A DNA stretch of 64,000 nt from Deltaproteobacteria bacterium UBA2409. GTDB taxonomy: Bacteria > Bdellovibrionota_C > UBA2361 > DDRT01. Made by a program: the position numbers and the translations under genes. The notes under the pieces were generated by a model. That model was not told the origin of the DNA and did not search any database. It was given only the letters and a program-made list of their open reading frames with translations. Location of the stretch: NCBI GenBank assembly GCA_002343185.1, contig DDRT01000020.1, forward strand, positions 225,326-289,325, read 5' to 3'. This document shows positions 23,022-31,703 of this stretch, in pieces (the first letter of the stretch is position 1; each line of letters opens with the position of its first letter).

Positions 23022-24980
23022 ATGAGAATAGTTTTACTAATTTTACTTTCTAGTCTGATCTTAGCCGAGGAGATCTCAGTGACTCCTGAGTACTCTCCTG
23101 TAACTCATACTGTATTTTCAGGCACTGAGCTTAATTATCAGGGTGTAAGAACACTTGACGATCTTTCTCAGTTTACTCCTGGTCTTAGTGTTGCTGGGGG
23201 AACATCAAGACCTAGATTCTTAATAATCCGAGGAATAGGTGAAAGAGAACTTTTTGAAGGAATCCCTAATAGTTCAGTAACTACAATATTAGATGGTGTA
23301 GATCTAAGTGGGATTGGCGGTGTTGTTTCACTCTTTGATATTGAGCAGGTTGATATATACAAAGGCTCTGAGAATTTTCTTTTTGGACCATCAGTCTTTG
23401 GAGGCGCCTTAAATTTTTCCTCATCCAAGGAATATAAAGGTGGAAGAGCACAAATCGGTGTTGGTAATGAAGATCTTATCGAAGGTGGAATAGCTTTTGG
23501 TGAAAATATTACAGAGACTATCTCAGCAAGATTTTCATTCTTTAAGTCGGAAAGTGACGGATTTACTAAAAATATAAATCTTGGGGATACAAATAAACGT
23601 GACTTAACAAACCTAAGGTTATCTGTTCTAGTAAAACCTTTCGAAAAAACCTTTATAGAAACAACTATTTTTAGCGGAATTCTAGATGATGGCTACGATG
23701 CTTTTACGATAGATAATGATAGAAAAACAGAGAGTGATACACCTGGAGTTGATAGGCAGAACACTTTGGCTCTATCAAATAAGATAGTCAGCACACTTGA
23801 ATCAGGTGCAGAGATCTCAAATACCCTTTCTCTCTCCCATTCTAATCTTAATCAGAGCTTTGATGGTGATTGGGGTAGTAATGAGTTTTGGGGAACAACA
23901 TACGATTACTTTTTTGATCAAAGACGTAAACCTAAGAGAGTTGGAAACGATCTTAGATATGAGGATGAAGAGCTTACTTTGGGGCTATATGTTTCAAGGC
24001 TTATTGAGGAAGGTGGAGCTGATCAATATTCTGATGGAGTCCGGTACAGCGAGGTTAACTCAAAGTACGATTTAAACTCAGCAGCTCCTTACGTTCACTA
24101 TACTCATGACATAGGGGAAGGTTGGATTCTTGGTGGTGGAGTTAGAGGTGAAATCTTGGAGTATGACTTTAAAGATTCAAGAGAGTCTAAATTCAGCGAA
24201 AATGATTTTTTGTTTGGCTCAGCTATGAGCCTTAAAAAAATGTTCGGTCACGATTATGCTGAACTAAAGGTCTCGTACGCAGAAAAGCAAGGTGGAGTTA
24301 ATCCTGGGTCATTTGTACCTGATTCAAAAAAGATCTTTAATGGTGAGTCCCTGTCAATGATCGAACTTGGTGGAGAGTTTGAGCTTTTTAAAGCAACCTG
24401 GAATTTGAATAGTTTTTACGGAAGGCGGGGCGATCAGCAGGTTAAAACCTCCTTTCAAGCAGATCCAGAGGATCCACTGACTTTTGGTTATTTAACTGAA
24501 AATGCTGCAAAGGGTGATCTTTACGGCATAGAAACAGAGGTAAGTGCAGAGATTTTGAAAGGACTTACTTCGAGAGTAGCTGCAAGTTTGATGAGAACAA
24601 ATATTTACGACCTCACTCTTTCAGAGAGGCTTGTTGATGGAAGAGATCAAGCCTATGCGCCAAGGCATAGCCTTTCAGCCGCGTTAGAATATCTTATAAC
24701 CGAGAATTTATATTTTGGAACCGGAATATCAGGAAGAGGATCTATTTACCTTGATGATTCTCATGACGAGAAGTCAGCAAAATACAATTTATTTGATGCA
24801 AGACTTGGATATCAGGAGAAAAATTTTAGAGTCGAACTTTGGGGAAGAAATTTAGGGAATGAGCGCTATGAAACTCGTGGTTTTTATTTCGGAAATGAGC
24901 CGCCAGATTTTCAACCTAAAAGATATGTTCAGCTAGGAGACCCAAGAGCTTTCGGAATAAGTGTTAGTTATGACTGGTAG
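23022..24980 (+). CDS. TonB-dependent outer-membrane receptor, probably for thiamine or a precursor
   Basis: The 652-residue protein has a signal peptide (MRIVLLILLSSLILAE) and a plug domain (LDDLSQFTPGLSVAGG, FLIIRGIGERE, TTILDGVDLSG, IEQVDIYKGSENFLFGPSVFGGALN). A long beta-barrel follows, ending in GISVSYDW with a terminal aromatic residue for outer-membrane assembly. I chose the ATG at 23022 because AGAGGGG precedes it and the signal peptide then begins cleanly. The earlier ATG at 22989 lies in the riboswitch expression platform. The TPP riboswitch upstream indicates thiamine-related uptake. No clear TonB box was identified. Confidence 0.9.
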   Translation: MRIVLLILLSSLILAEEISVTPEYSPVTHTVFSGTELNYQGVRTLDDLSQFTPGLSVAGGTSRPRFLIIRGIGERELFEGIPNSSVTTILDGVDLSGIGGVVSLFDIEQVDIYKGSENFLFGPSVFGGALNFSSSKEYKGGRAQIGVGNEDLIEGGIAFGENITETISARFSFFKSESDGFTKNINLGDTNKRDLTNLRLSVLVKPFEKTFIETTIFSGILDDGYDAFTIDNDRKTESDTPGVDRQNTLALSNKIVSTLESGAEISNTLSLSHSNLNQSFDGDWGSNEFWGTTYDYFFDQRRKPKRVGNDLRYEDEELTLGLYVSRLIEEGGADQYSDGVRYSEVNSKYDLNSAAPYVHYTHDIGEGWILGGGVRGEILEYDFKDSRESKFSENDFLFGSAMSLKKMFGHDYAELKVSYAEKQGGVNPGSFVPDSKKIFNGESLSMIELGGEFELFKATWNLNSFYGRRGDQQVKTSFQADPEDPLTFGYLTENAAKGDLYGIETEVSAEILKGLTSRVAASLMRTNIYDLTLSERLVDGRDQAYAPRHSLSAALEYLITENLYFGTGISGRGSIYLDDSHDEKSAKYNLFDARLGYQEKNFRVELWGRNLGNERYETRGFYFGNEPPDFQPKRYVQLGDPRAFGISVSYDW

Positions 24981-25049
24981 AGAATATGTCTGGTCTGGCT
25001 TTCTTGTCCTTCGTAGCTTTAGCGTAGGAGGAAGCCTGACCTAGATTAA

Positions 25050-25105
25050 GGTCGTGTTGCCCTGTTTATTGCTTCGTCCGCTAGCGCGGACGACAGATCA
25101 CGACC
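25050..25105. repeat. Hairpin module related to the window's dispersed repeats
   Basis: GGTCGTG (25050-25056) and CACGACC (25099-25105) form an outer stem around CTTCGTCCGC-TAGC-GCGGACGACAGA (25072-25097). The inner stem is a variant of the CTTCGTCTGC...GCAGACG hairpin in the repeats at 22771, 27402 and 27457, with T-A changed to C-G on both sides. It lies between the receptor gene and the convergent recombinase and could act as a bidirectional terminator. Confidence 0.5.
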
Positions 25106-25112
25106 AGGCAAT

Positions 25113-26078
25113 TCATTGTCTTGCTTTCTCCAGCGCTTCGGCAACTTCCTCAGCTGTTCGCTCAGTATAGCGCATAGTTATTCTAACATCGCTATGACCT
25201 AAGGCTTGAGCAACAAGTCTTATATCTTTACTACTATCAAGAAGTTCTGTCGCGAATGAATGCCTAAGAAGATGAGGATGAAGTTTTGTATCTTTAGATA
25301 ATTCATGAATCGCCCGCCAAACGCTCTTAGCACCCATTAAAAAAGTCTCAGGATCATCGGGGTTTACATTGTAAAAACTAGGAAATATCGGAATTGAATC
25401 AGATATTTTTTTTGGAAGATTTGGAAACCTTTTTTTAAGTTCTTTCGCTCTTTCTTCAAGATAGCTTGAAAGAGTAGGTCTAAATACAGAGGTTATATAA
25501 ACGTTTCTGTATTGCTTTGATTTTGTTCTAACGTTTTTAATCCACTCTAAGTCCCTATCGAGCTGTAATAATTTAAGGTTTCTTACCTCATCTGCTCTTA
25601 TTCCGGTATCTAAAAGAAGTTCAAAGAGTACTTTATTCCTGAGGCGGTTGAAGTTTGGCTTTTCAAGGATTCTATCTGATGCTTTTTCTTTTATCTCTTC
25701 AAGCTCATCTAACATTATTGCTTTAGGTTTTAGAGGTTTAATCTTTGGAGGTTTTACCTCTTTACTTGGATTTTTAAAGCCAGGAATATGCTCAGAGAGT
25801 GATCTTCCAGCATGTTTTAATGTAGCAAGCCTTCTTGAAACTGTAGCAGGGCTTTCGCCGTGGGATAAGAGAAATTCAAGGAATTGGTAAGTTGCTGTAA
25901 AGTCCCAGTCTTTAAGGGTAAGATCTGAGATGCTTTTAACTTTTTTAAACTCTCTTAAAAATCCTAAGAATTGATTTAGATCGTTAGTTTTGGCTTTCTG
26001 AGTATGAGGAGATGAACCAGCATAGTGTGTAAGGTAATGATCAAAAGTGCTTTTAAGCTTTGGGCTTCTCATTGACAA
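25113..26078 (-). CDS. Tyrosine recombinase (Xer/phage-integrase family)
   Basis: The 321-residue protein has an N-terminal SAM-like core-binding domain (about 8-100) and a C-terminal catalytic domain with the full active-site set: Arg161 in DTGIRADEVRNL, a lysine near 186-188, HLLRH with His269 and Arg272, His295 in LGHSDVRITMRYTE, and nucleophile Tyr304. Its size and architecture resemble XerC/XerD. An acidic-basic insert near 205-245 is longer than usual, so it could be a mobile-element integrase. It lies 2.5 kb from a tRNA-Arg flanked by fragments of itself, but no linking att sites were found. It diverges from the MFS gene. Confidence 0.85.
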   Translation of the reverse strand: MSMRSPKLKSTFDHYLTHYAGSSPHTQKAKTNDLNQFLGFLREFKKVKSISDLTLKDWDFTATYQFLEFLLSHGESPATVSRRLATLKHAGRSLSEHIPGFKNPSKEVKPPKIKPLKPKAIMLDELEEIKEKASDRILEKPNFNRLRNKVLFELLLDTGIRADEVRNLKLLQLDRDLEWIKNVRTKSKQYRNVYITSVFRPTLSSYLEERAKELKKRFPNLPKKISDSIPIFPSFYNVNPDDPETFLMGAKSVWRAIHELSKDTKLHPHLLRHSFATELLDSSKDIRLVAQALGHSDVRITMRYTERTAEEVAEALEKARQ

Positions 26079-26102
26079 ATCACATTATAAACCGGTTTTC
26101 TT

Positions 26103-27332
26103 TTGACCGAGAGGGGGGATTTTCGATGGCTCTTTATCCACCGTTTTGATACTTCTCTTACGTTGAGGGAACTTTTAAGGCGAAATAAGAATTTTAGGTT
26201 TATCTCTTGGGCTTTAGCACTAAGCCTGTTTGGGGATTGGGTTGGGTTACTAGCAATCTTTAGCCTTCTTGGTGGTGGAAATCCTGCTACAGAGTTCTCT
26301 ATATTGTTAGTTTTAAAGCAATTACCAATCATTCTTTTCTCCTCAATCGGAGGCAAGCTTGCAGACACATATTCAAGAAGAAAACTGATGATTGCATCAG
26401 ACATTGTAAGGTCATTACTTGTAGCTACTTTGATCCTCAATCAATCTACTGTTTGGATATATACAGTCGTTTTTCTTCAATCGACATTTTCTAGTGTTTT
26501 TGAGCCAGCAAGAGGAGCAATTATTCCAAGATTAGTCCCGGGCGATTCTCTTGGAAAAGCAAATGGAGTTGGTGCCTTTATCTGGTCATCGATGCTTATT
26601 CTTGGTTCATCTTTAGGCGGAGTAATTTTAGAAGGAGTTGGAGTAATCGGTTGTATTCTTATAGACAGTATAAGTTATCTTTTCTCAGGATTTTTTGTTT
26701 CTAAGTTAAATGACAATGAGTTTTACCCACTCCCTGAAAAAAATGATGCGCAGGCAGTTAAGATTAATTCACCAAGACTTTTAACTATTATCTCAATTAA
26801 AGGAGTTTATGGATTTGGAGCTGCTATGTATCTAATTCTAGCAGTTTTAGGGGCTGAAAAATTTACTATGGGAAGCAGTGGAACATTAGGGATCTCAGTT
26901 CTTTATTCGTGTAGAGGTTTAGGTGCATTAATGGGGCCTATTTTGTCACTAAGATTATTTGGCGATAAAAATCATCAACGTATTATTCTATTAGGGCTTT
27001 TAGTTATGGGGTTAGGATACTTCGGTATCTCTGTATCAGATTCATTGGTCTTAGTAGGATTAGCAACTGTTATGGCTCATATGGGAGGAAGTACTCTATG
27101 GGTTTACTCGACAACTCTTTTGCAACGTGAAGCAAGTGATGAGATTCGAGGAAGAGCAACTGGAGCTGAGCTTTCAGGATTTTTCTTTTCTTCCACTATT
27201 TCTCAGATTGTTTTTGGAGCGCTGATGGGGGGAGTGATTATTGCTCCTGAAACAGCTGCTTTTTCTTGTGCTCTAATCTGGTGGGGAGCAGCGCTTGGGT
27301 ATGTTTGGTTGTTTAGGAGGTATTTAAGATAG
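26103..27332 (+). CDS. MFS transporter (MFS_3 / enterobactin-exporter-like)
   Basis: This hydrophobic protein of up to 409 residues has about 10-12 membrane helices. The loop-2 signature GGKLADTYSRRKLMIASDIVRS and the PARGAIIPRLVPGDSLGKANGVGAFIWSS motif are typical of the MFS_3 group of small-molecule efflux permeases. The substrate cannot be inferred. The start is uncertain: TTG at 26103 has no ribosome site, and the next candidate, a TTG at 26160, also lacks one. A purine tract at 26109-26118 has no in-frame start just behind it. A MITE-like repeat abuts the stop codon. Confidence 0.82.
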   Translation: MTERGDFRWLFIHRFDTSLTLRELLRRNKNFRFISWALALSLFGDWVGLLAIFSLLGGGNPATEFSILLVLKQLPIILFSSIGGKLADTYSRRKLMIASDIVRSLLVATLILNQSTVWIYTVVFLQSTFSSVFEPARGAIIPRLVPGDSLGKANGVGAFIWSSMLILGSSLGGVILEGVGVIGCILIDSISYLFSGFFVSKLNDNEFYPLPEKNDAQAVKINSPRLLTIISIKGVYGFGAAMYLILAVLGAEKFTMGSSGTLGISVLYSCRGLGALMGPILSLRLFGDKNHQRIILLGLLVMGLGYFGISVSDSLVLVGLATVMAHMGGSTLWVYSTTLLQREASDEIRGRATGAELSGFFFSSTISQIVFGALMGGVIIAPETAAFSCALIWWGAALGYVWLFRRYLR

Positions 27333-27509
27333 GTACTTGGGGGTCAGGCAAATGCTAGCAGCTCCCTGGTCAGGCCTTCCGGCCTGACCCCCGTTTTATT
27401 TCTTCGTCTGCTTACGCAGACGACAGATTCCTTCCGGCCTGACCCCCGTTTTATTTCTTCGTCTGCTTACGCAGACGACAGATTCCTTCCGGCCTGACCC
27501 CCAAGTACC
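27332..27509. mobile_element. MITE-like element with 18-bp terminal inverted repeats and duplicated internal hairpin
   Basis: GGTACTTGGGGGTCAGGC at 27332-27349 is matched exactly by its reverse complement at 27492-27509. Inside, a 55-bp unit containing GGCCTGACCCCCG and the CTTCGTCTGC-TTAC-GCAGACG hairpin occurs twice in tandem (hairpins at 27402-27427 and 27457-27482). The element fills the whole gap between the MFS stop and the stop codon of the RsmI-like gene. Confidence 0.7.
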
Positions 27510-28186
27510 TAGTTCTTCAAAAATCCGAAAATACAAGGAAGCTTTGGAAGTAATAGATTCTCTTTTCTCCATTCTTGTATCGATTTTGTTCTAATAAATT
27601 CGTTACTCCCTGTAATATCAGATGCAACTAAGAGAAGGGTTGTAGGAGATAATGCTTTTAAACATGTTTCAAATGTTTTCTGATTTCTATAGGGTGTTTC
27701 GATAAAAAGATGTGTATATGGGAATTTCTCCAATTTTTTTAATTCACCTGAAAGATTATTAATTGGAAGATAGCCATGAAAATGAAAATTCTGACCATCT
27801 AGCCCAGATGCCATAAGAGCTAAAATAATTGAGCTTGGGCCAATTATTGGTATTACAGTGGCACCTTTTTGATGAGCAACTCTAACAATTAAGTTCCCAG
27901 GGTCTGCAACCCCAGGGGCTCCAGCTTCTGATAAAATTGCAGAAGGGAACACTAATTCTTCTAGGAATGATTTATTAGGTTTTTTAGGAATTTCTATAAA
28001 TTCATAATCACTTACTTTTAGCCCTAAACTAGAGATAAATCGTCTAGCAGTTCTTAGATTCTCTACATATAGGGTTTTGAATTTCTTGAATATTTCTATT
28101 GGTGGTTTAAAAAAATTATCTGAGATCGGGGTCGGAATCAGGTAGATTTGATTAGCGTTTCCCTCATTGATACCCTCACCTTTCAT
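27509..28186 (-). CDS. RsmI-like SAM-dependent methyltransferase (tetrapyrrole-methylase fold)
   Basis: The 225-residue protein matches the RsmI branch that 2'-O-methylates C1402 of 16S rRNA: IYLIPTPISDN at the start, VENLRTARRF, LSEAGAPGVADPGNLIVRVAHQKG and PIIGPSSIILALMASG. It is shorter than E. coli RsmI (about 285 residues), lacking the C-terminal extension, as in a compact SAM-methyltransferase subgroup. The ATG overlaps the start of the divergent aminotransferase gene by two bases and has no ribosome site upstream. Target assignment is by family only. Confidence 0.82.
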   Translation of the reverse strand: MKGEGINEGNANQIYLIPTPISDNFFKPPIEIFKKFKTLYVENLRTARRFISSLGLKVSDYEFIEIPKKPNKSFLEELVFPSAILSEAGAPGVADPGNLIVRVAHQKGATVIPIIGPSSIILALMASGLDGQNFHFHGYLPINNLSGELKKLEKFPYTHLFIETPYRNQKTFETCLKALSPTTLLLVASDITGSNEFIRTKSIQEWRKENLLLPKLPCIFGFLKN

Positions 28187-29489
28187 GCTTAATCAATTAT
28201 TACACCCAACGAAATATTATTCACCAGATAAAGGTAGTGGATCCGGATTATTTGGATTGGTGCCTAAATCCGAGCTTGATCCGATTATGAAGGCAAATGC
28301 CCTAGTTAAGGCTGCAAGAGAGGCAGGAGTAGAAGGAATTATAGATTGTGGAGTTGGGGTTTGTTCAAACGAATTTGGTCAACCTGTCGTTCCAAAAGCG
28401 ATATGTGATGTAATTGAAACTCTTTCTGTTGAACAAATTAGAGGAACATATATCCCTGGAACTGGATATGAGCCATTTTTAGATTCAGCAAGGACACTTT
28501 TATTTGGAAAGCAAAAAAATAATGTAAACTCTGTTCAGGCTAATGGTGGAACCCATGCATTAAGAATTATAGCTGACACTTTAAAAGCTATGCCCAAGTT
28601 CGATCCTAAATATTCTGAATTAAAAATTGCTATGCCAAATCCAACCTGGGGCAATCATAAACTGATATTCCAAGATTTTGAGCAACAATCCTATCCTTAT
28701 TTAGATTCAAGAGGATTTAGAGTAGATATAGTGGCACTAACTAGGGCTATTCAAAATCTGGAAGCTGGAACAGCAATAATACTTCACCCATCATGCCCTA
28801 ACCCTGCAAGCTATCCATTATCAGAGGTTCAGTGGGATATGGTTTTAACTCAGATCTCTGAGCGTCAAAAAAGTGGTGATATTGTGCTCCCGATTTTTGA
28901 TTCTGCCTATCAAGGGTTTGGTAGAGGTCTTGAGGAAGATGCTTATCCTATTAGAAAAGCAGCAGAGCTAGGGTTAGAATTTTTTGTTGCTGAAAGCTAT
29001 TCTAAAAAATTTGCTCTTTATAGACATCGAGTTGGGGCAGTTCACTTTTGTTCAACAGAATCTGAATCTAGAACTAATTTAATGTCACAAATTGGTACAA
29101 CAGTTATAAGACCAACTGTTTCAAGTCTATCGATTGCAGGTGCTGATATAGCACACCGGGCTATGACAGACCATGATACTATGTTTCAAATTGAAAATTA
29201 TCTTGAAACAAAAAGAAACGACTTTAAAATTAGAAGAGAATATTTGGCAGAAGCACTCGATATGCCTGGACTTATAAACGGGGAAGGGATGTTCGCCTTA
29301 ATTCCAGGTATTGGCCAGGAAGGGCAGGAGTGGCTTTGGACTGAATGTAACATAATGACAATTTATAACCCTTGGATTGACCCAAGTGGAGCTAATAACG
29401 ACGCAATCAGGGTATGCTTAGATGCCTTAAATCATGAAAATATCGGTAATTTTACAAATGCTCTACAACAGGTTAGAGCGCTAAATTAG
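28185..29489 (+). CDS. PLP-dependent aromatic/aspartate-type aminotransferase (class I)
   Basis: This protein of about 434 residues has the fold-type I aminotransferase layout seen in AspC/TyrB: GTYIPGTGYEPFLDSARTLLFG, NPTWGNHKLIFQDF, HPSCPNPASYPLS (aspartate contacting PLP downstream in PIFDSAYQGFGRG) and the PLP lysine in ESYSKKFALYRHRVGAV. It should move an amino group from aspartate or an aromatic amino acid to 2-oxoglutarate; the exact substrate is open. The ATG at 28185 shares bases with the start codon of the opposite-strand methylase, so both transcripts may be leaderless. An in-frame TTG six codons earlier is possible. Confidence 0.85.
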   Translation: MLNQLLHPTKYYSPDKGSGSGLFGLVPKSELDPIMKANALVKAAREAGVEGIIDCGVGVCSNEFGQPVVPKAICDVIETLSVEQIRGTYIPGTGYEPFLDSARTLLFGKQKNNVNSVQANGGTHALRIIADTLKAMPKFDPKYSELKIAMPNPTWGNHKLIFQDFEQQSYPYLDSRGFRVDIVALTRAIQNLEAGTAIILHPSCPNPASYPLSEVQWDMVLTQISERQKSGDIVLPIFDSAYQGFGRGLEEDAYPIRKAAELGLEFFVAESYSKKFALYRHRVGAVHFCSTESESRTNLMSQIGTTVIRPTVSSLSIAGADIAHRAMTDHDTMFQIENYLETKRNDFKIRREYLAEALDMPGLINGEGMFALIPGIGQEGQEWLWTECNIMTIYNPWIDPSGANNDAIRVCLDALNHENIGNFTNALQQVRALN

Positions 29490-29552
29490 AGTAAATATTT
29501 TTAGTTTCCTACGAAACTTTTCCCTCATTTCTTCGATAGAACATATAGAAGT

Positions 29553-30215
29553 ATGTTAGGGGGGATGGAAAAGAGAGATCAGTTAATTGAAGAGTATAGA
29601 AAACTAGTTAGCTCTATTGCTAGGTGCTTACTAGATAAGATGTCACTCCCTATAGCAGTAAGAGAAGATATCGAATCAGCAGGGTTTTTGGGGCTAGTTG
29701 AAGCAGCAGATAGATTTAACCCTGAAACAGGAGTCCCATTTAGCCAGTTTGCAGCTATCAGAATTAGAGGAGCAATGATCGATTGGATTAGGGCCAGCTC
29801 CCATCTGACCGGTAGAGCCTACAGGATGGCTAAAGCTCTAAAAGGGGTCACAGAGTTAAGAGAAGAGATAGAGCTATCATCAGTTGAAGGTGTTCTTGAA
29901 TTTGCTTTTCAAGGGGCGCTTACCTTTGCTCTTAGTATGTCTGATGTAGTTGAAGAGGTGGAGGCTCTCCATGATCCAAGTCCAGATCCAGAAGAAGAAT
30001 TAGTACAGAAAAGAACAGTTGAAATTTTAAAAGAGATAGTATCTGAGCTTCCAGAGAAAGAACGATCAATAGTTGAGCTCTATTATTTTCATGGAAAGAC
30101 ATTCTTAGAGATCTCTCACCATGACTCAGCTCTTTCGAAAGGATGGATCTCAAGACTTCATGCAAGAGCTCTTGAGATGATACGGGAAAAATTAATGGAA
30201 AGGGGTTATGCGTAA
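29553..30215 (+). CDS. Sigma factor of the FliA/sigma28 type
   Basis: The 220-residue protein has a sigma70-family region 2 (YRKLVSSIARCLLDKM, ESAGFLGLVEAADRFNPETGVPFSQFAAIRIRGAMIDWIRASS) and region 4 (LPEKERSIVELYYFHGKTFLEIS, SKGWISRLHARALEMIREKL). The RIRGAMIDWIR segment and lack of a long region 1 place it in the FliA/WhiG group. It begins a run of overlapping genes encoding type III secretion parts, so it may drive that cluster, the flagellins, or both. An ATG at 29565 is an alternative start. It overlaps sctJ by 8 bp. Confidence 0.88.
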   Translation: MLGGMEKRDQLIEEYRKLVSSIARCLLDKMSLPIAVREDIESAGFLGLVEAADRFNPETGVPFSQFAAIRIRGAMIDWIRASSHLTGRAYRMAKALKGVTELREEIELSSVEGVLEFAFQGALTFALSMSDVVEEVEALHDPSPDPEEELVQKRTVEILKEIVSELPEKERSIVELYYFHGKTFLEISHHDSALSKGWISRLHARALEMIREKLMERGYA

Positions 30216-30885
30216 ATTTTTTCTAGTTTTATTAATTTTAACTGGATGTGAGGAGTCAGTTCTTCATGATCTAACAGAGCTAGAAGTTAATAAGATGGTC
30301 ACTCATCTTCACATTGTTGGTATAAATGCTTCAAAAGAGAAGCAGCCTGATGGAAGATGGTCTCTTACTGTATCAAAAAGCGACGTTCCAAATGCGATGC
30401 AAGAGATTGAAAAAAATAGACTTGCTCCAAGAAGAGGAACAGATAAAAAAGAGGGGGGCTTGGGCTCTTCAAGAGATGAGCAGAGATATGCCTATGAAAG
30501 AGGGGTTAGTACAAACCTAGAGCTGACTTTGGAACGAATCCCTGGGGTTCTTGAGTCGCGAGTTCATCTGTCGCTTCCAAGTACAGATCCAATTTTTGGA
30601 ACAAGGCTTCCAAGCAGCACTTCTGGGGCAAGTGTTCTTTTAATAACTGAACCTAATACTGAGATAAACCAGGGTGAGATCGCAAAGCTAATCTCAGGTG
30701 CTAGTGGTATCGCCGAAGCCCAAGTTTCAGTACTAGTATCAGTGAGTGAAAAGCCCGTTGATGTACCTATACTTGTGAAGGCACCGATCTTTGATTGGCA
30801 AGATTTCATACCAACTTTAGGTATCCTTGCTTTAGGTGGCGCGCTTATATTTCTAGGATTCTTTAAGAGAGGTGCGCGTGTTTAA
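30208..30885 (+). CDS. sctJ: Type III secretion inner-membrane ring lipoprotein SctJ
   Basis: SctJ (225 residues) forms the inner-membrane ring of injectisomes. It has a lipoprotein signal with lipobox LILTGC (Cys14), unlike flagellar FliF, then the YscJ/FliF ring-building domain (LTELEVNKMVTHLHIVGINASKE, TLERIPGVLESRVHLSLPS, ASVLLITEPNTEINQGEIAKLISGAS, VSVLVSVSEKP). A C-terminal membrane helix near residues 200-217 is followed by a short basic tail. Size and order match SctJ of non-flagellar systems. It overlaps the sigma factor upstream and the next small gene downstream. Confidence 0.9.
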   Translation: MRKFFLVLLILTGCEESVLHDLTELEVNKMVTHLHIVGINASKEKQPDGRWSLTVSKSDVPNAMQEIEKNRLAPRRGTDKKEGGLGSSRDEQRYAYERGVSTNLELTLERIPGVLESRVHLSLPSTDPIFGTRLPSSTSGASVLLITEPNTEINQGEIAKLISGASGIAEAQVSVLVSVSEKPVDVPILVKAPIFDWQDFIPTLGILALGGALIFLGFFKRGARV

Positions 30886-31072
30886 GACAGTACTATTCCA
30901 AGAAATTGATGAGTACCTGGGAGTCAGCGCACTTTATCTAGCAGCTTTTTTCAAAAATCAGGATCTGATTTCACGAATGGAAGGTAATGTTGAACCCCTC
31001 TTAGATAGAACCTCAACTCTAAATCAAAGAGACTTAGTGGAGCTTTGTAAGTTTTATGCTGAGTCCCTCTGA
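30872..31072 (+). CDS. Small hypothetical protein in the type III secretion locus
   Basis: The 66-residue frame starts at GTG inside the end of sctJ and runs into the start of the SctQ-like gene, overlapping both. It is mostly helical and mildly acidic (EIDEYLGVSALYLAAFFKNQDLI, LNQRDLVELCKFYAESL). Its position between sctJ and sctQ is where SctK or SctL often lies, but it is far too short for either and I see no recognisable motif. It may be a reduced sorting-platform component or an unrelated small protein. Confidence 0.55.
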   Translation: MRVFKTVLFQEIDEYLGVSALYLAAFFKNQDLISRMEGNVEPLLDRTSTLNQRDLVELCKFYAESL

Positions 31073-31703
31073 AGAACATCTTTCAAGTATTATTTCAGGA
31101 TTTATGAGTGAGAAGATCTGTCTTTTTGAGTCAGATGAAGACGAGAACATACTAGGAGTAAAATTCAATAGTTCATTCTTCATTGGATTTAATAATCCTT
31201 TAGAACTTCTTAAGTTTGGTTTTTTAAAAGGGTTCAATGTAGTTCTAGCTAGGGATACAGGGAAGATCTTTATTGGGGAAAATAAGCTTGGTGAGGAAGT
31301 GAGAGCTATATTTAAAGGACTACCTTCTTTAAAGCCAGAATTTTATCCGAGCTATAACGTTGGAGCTTATCTATTTTTAGACGAAAATGAGCAACTTTTT
31401 ATTCAAGCAGGCTCTAGGACTTTTGAGTGTCAGTTTTTAGGAGAGGAGATATTAATTATGGAAGAAACAGATGAAGTTCTTCAAGTTTCAGTAACTTTAG
31501 GCACACTGGAGATGACTATCTCTGAGCTATTAGCCCTTCGGCCAGGGGGAACAATCGAGCTACCCGAGGAGGCTATTTTAGTGATTGGAGGTGTTCAGAT
31601 AGCAAAAGGTAGGGTTTTAGATGGAAATTTTAAGATTTCAAGGCTTACCCCGAAACTTTATCACACAAACTCCGATAAGAACTTACAAGTGGAGGTAATA
31701 TGA
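31056..31703 (+). CDS. sctQ: SctQ/FliN-type C-ring protein with SpoA domain
   Basis: The 215-residue protein carries a C-terminal SpoA domain at about residues 145-210 (VSVTLGTLEMTISELLALRPGGTIELPEE, VIGGVQIAKGRVLDGNFKISRL), the hallmark of FliN, FliM and SctQ proteins forming the cytoplasmic sorting platform or C ring. The N-terminal 140 residues show no obvious motif. It is shorter than many SctQ proteins and I see only one clear SpoA domain, where two are common. The locus, between SctJ and SctV, supports a secretion rather than motility role. It overlaps both neighbours. Confidence 0.8.
   Translation: MLSPSEEHLSSIISGFMSEKICLFESDEDENILGVKFNSSFFIGFNNPLELLKFGFLKGFNVVLARDTGKIFIGENKLGEEVRAIFKGLPSLKPEFYPSYNVGAYLFLDENEQLFIQAGSRTFECQFLGEEILIMEETDEVLQVSVTLGTLEMTISELLALRPGGTIELPEEAILVIGGVQIAKGRVLDGNFKISRLTPKLYHTNSDKNLQVEVI

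Noticed and set aside
22395..26078. Integrated genomic island between the tRNA-Arg and the tyrosine recombinase
   Set aside because: The tRNA fragments are all within 300 bp of the tRNA, no matching att repeat was seen beyond the recombinase, and the genes between (riboswitch, TonB receptor) look native.
26069..26440. 123-residue minus-strand frame opposite the MFS start
   Set aside because: It is antisense to the MFS membrane region, has no family features and would overlap the recombinase start.
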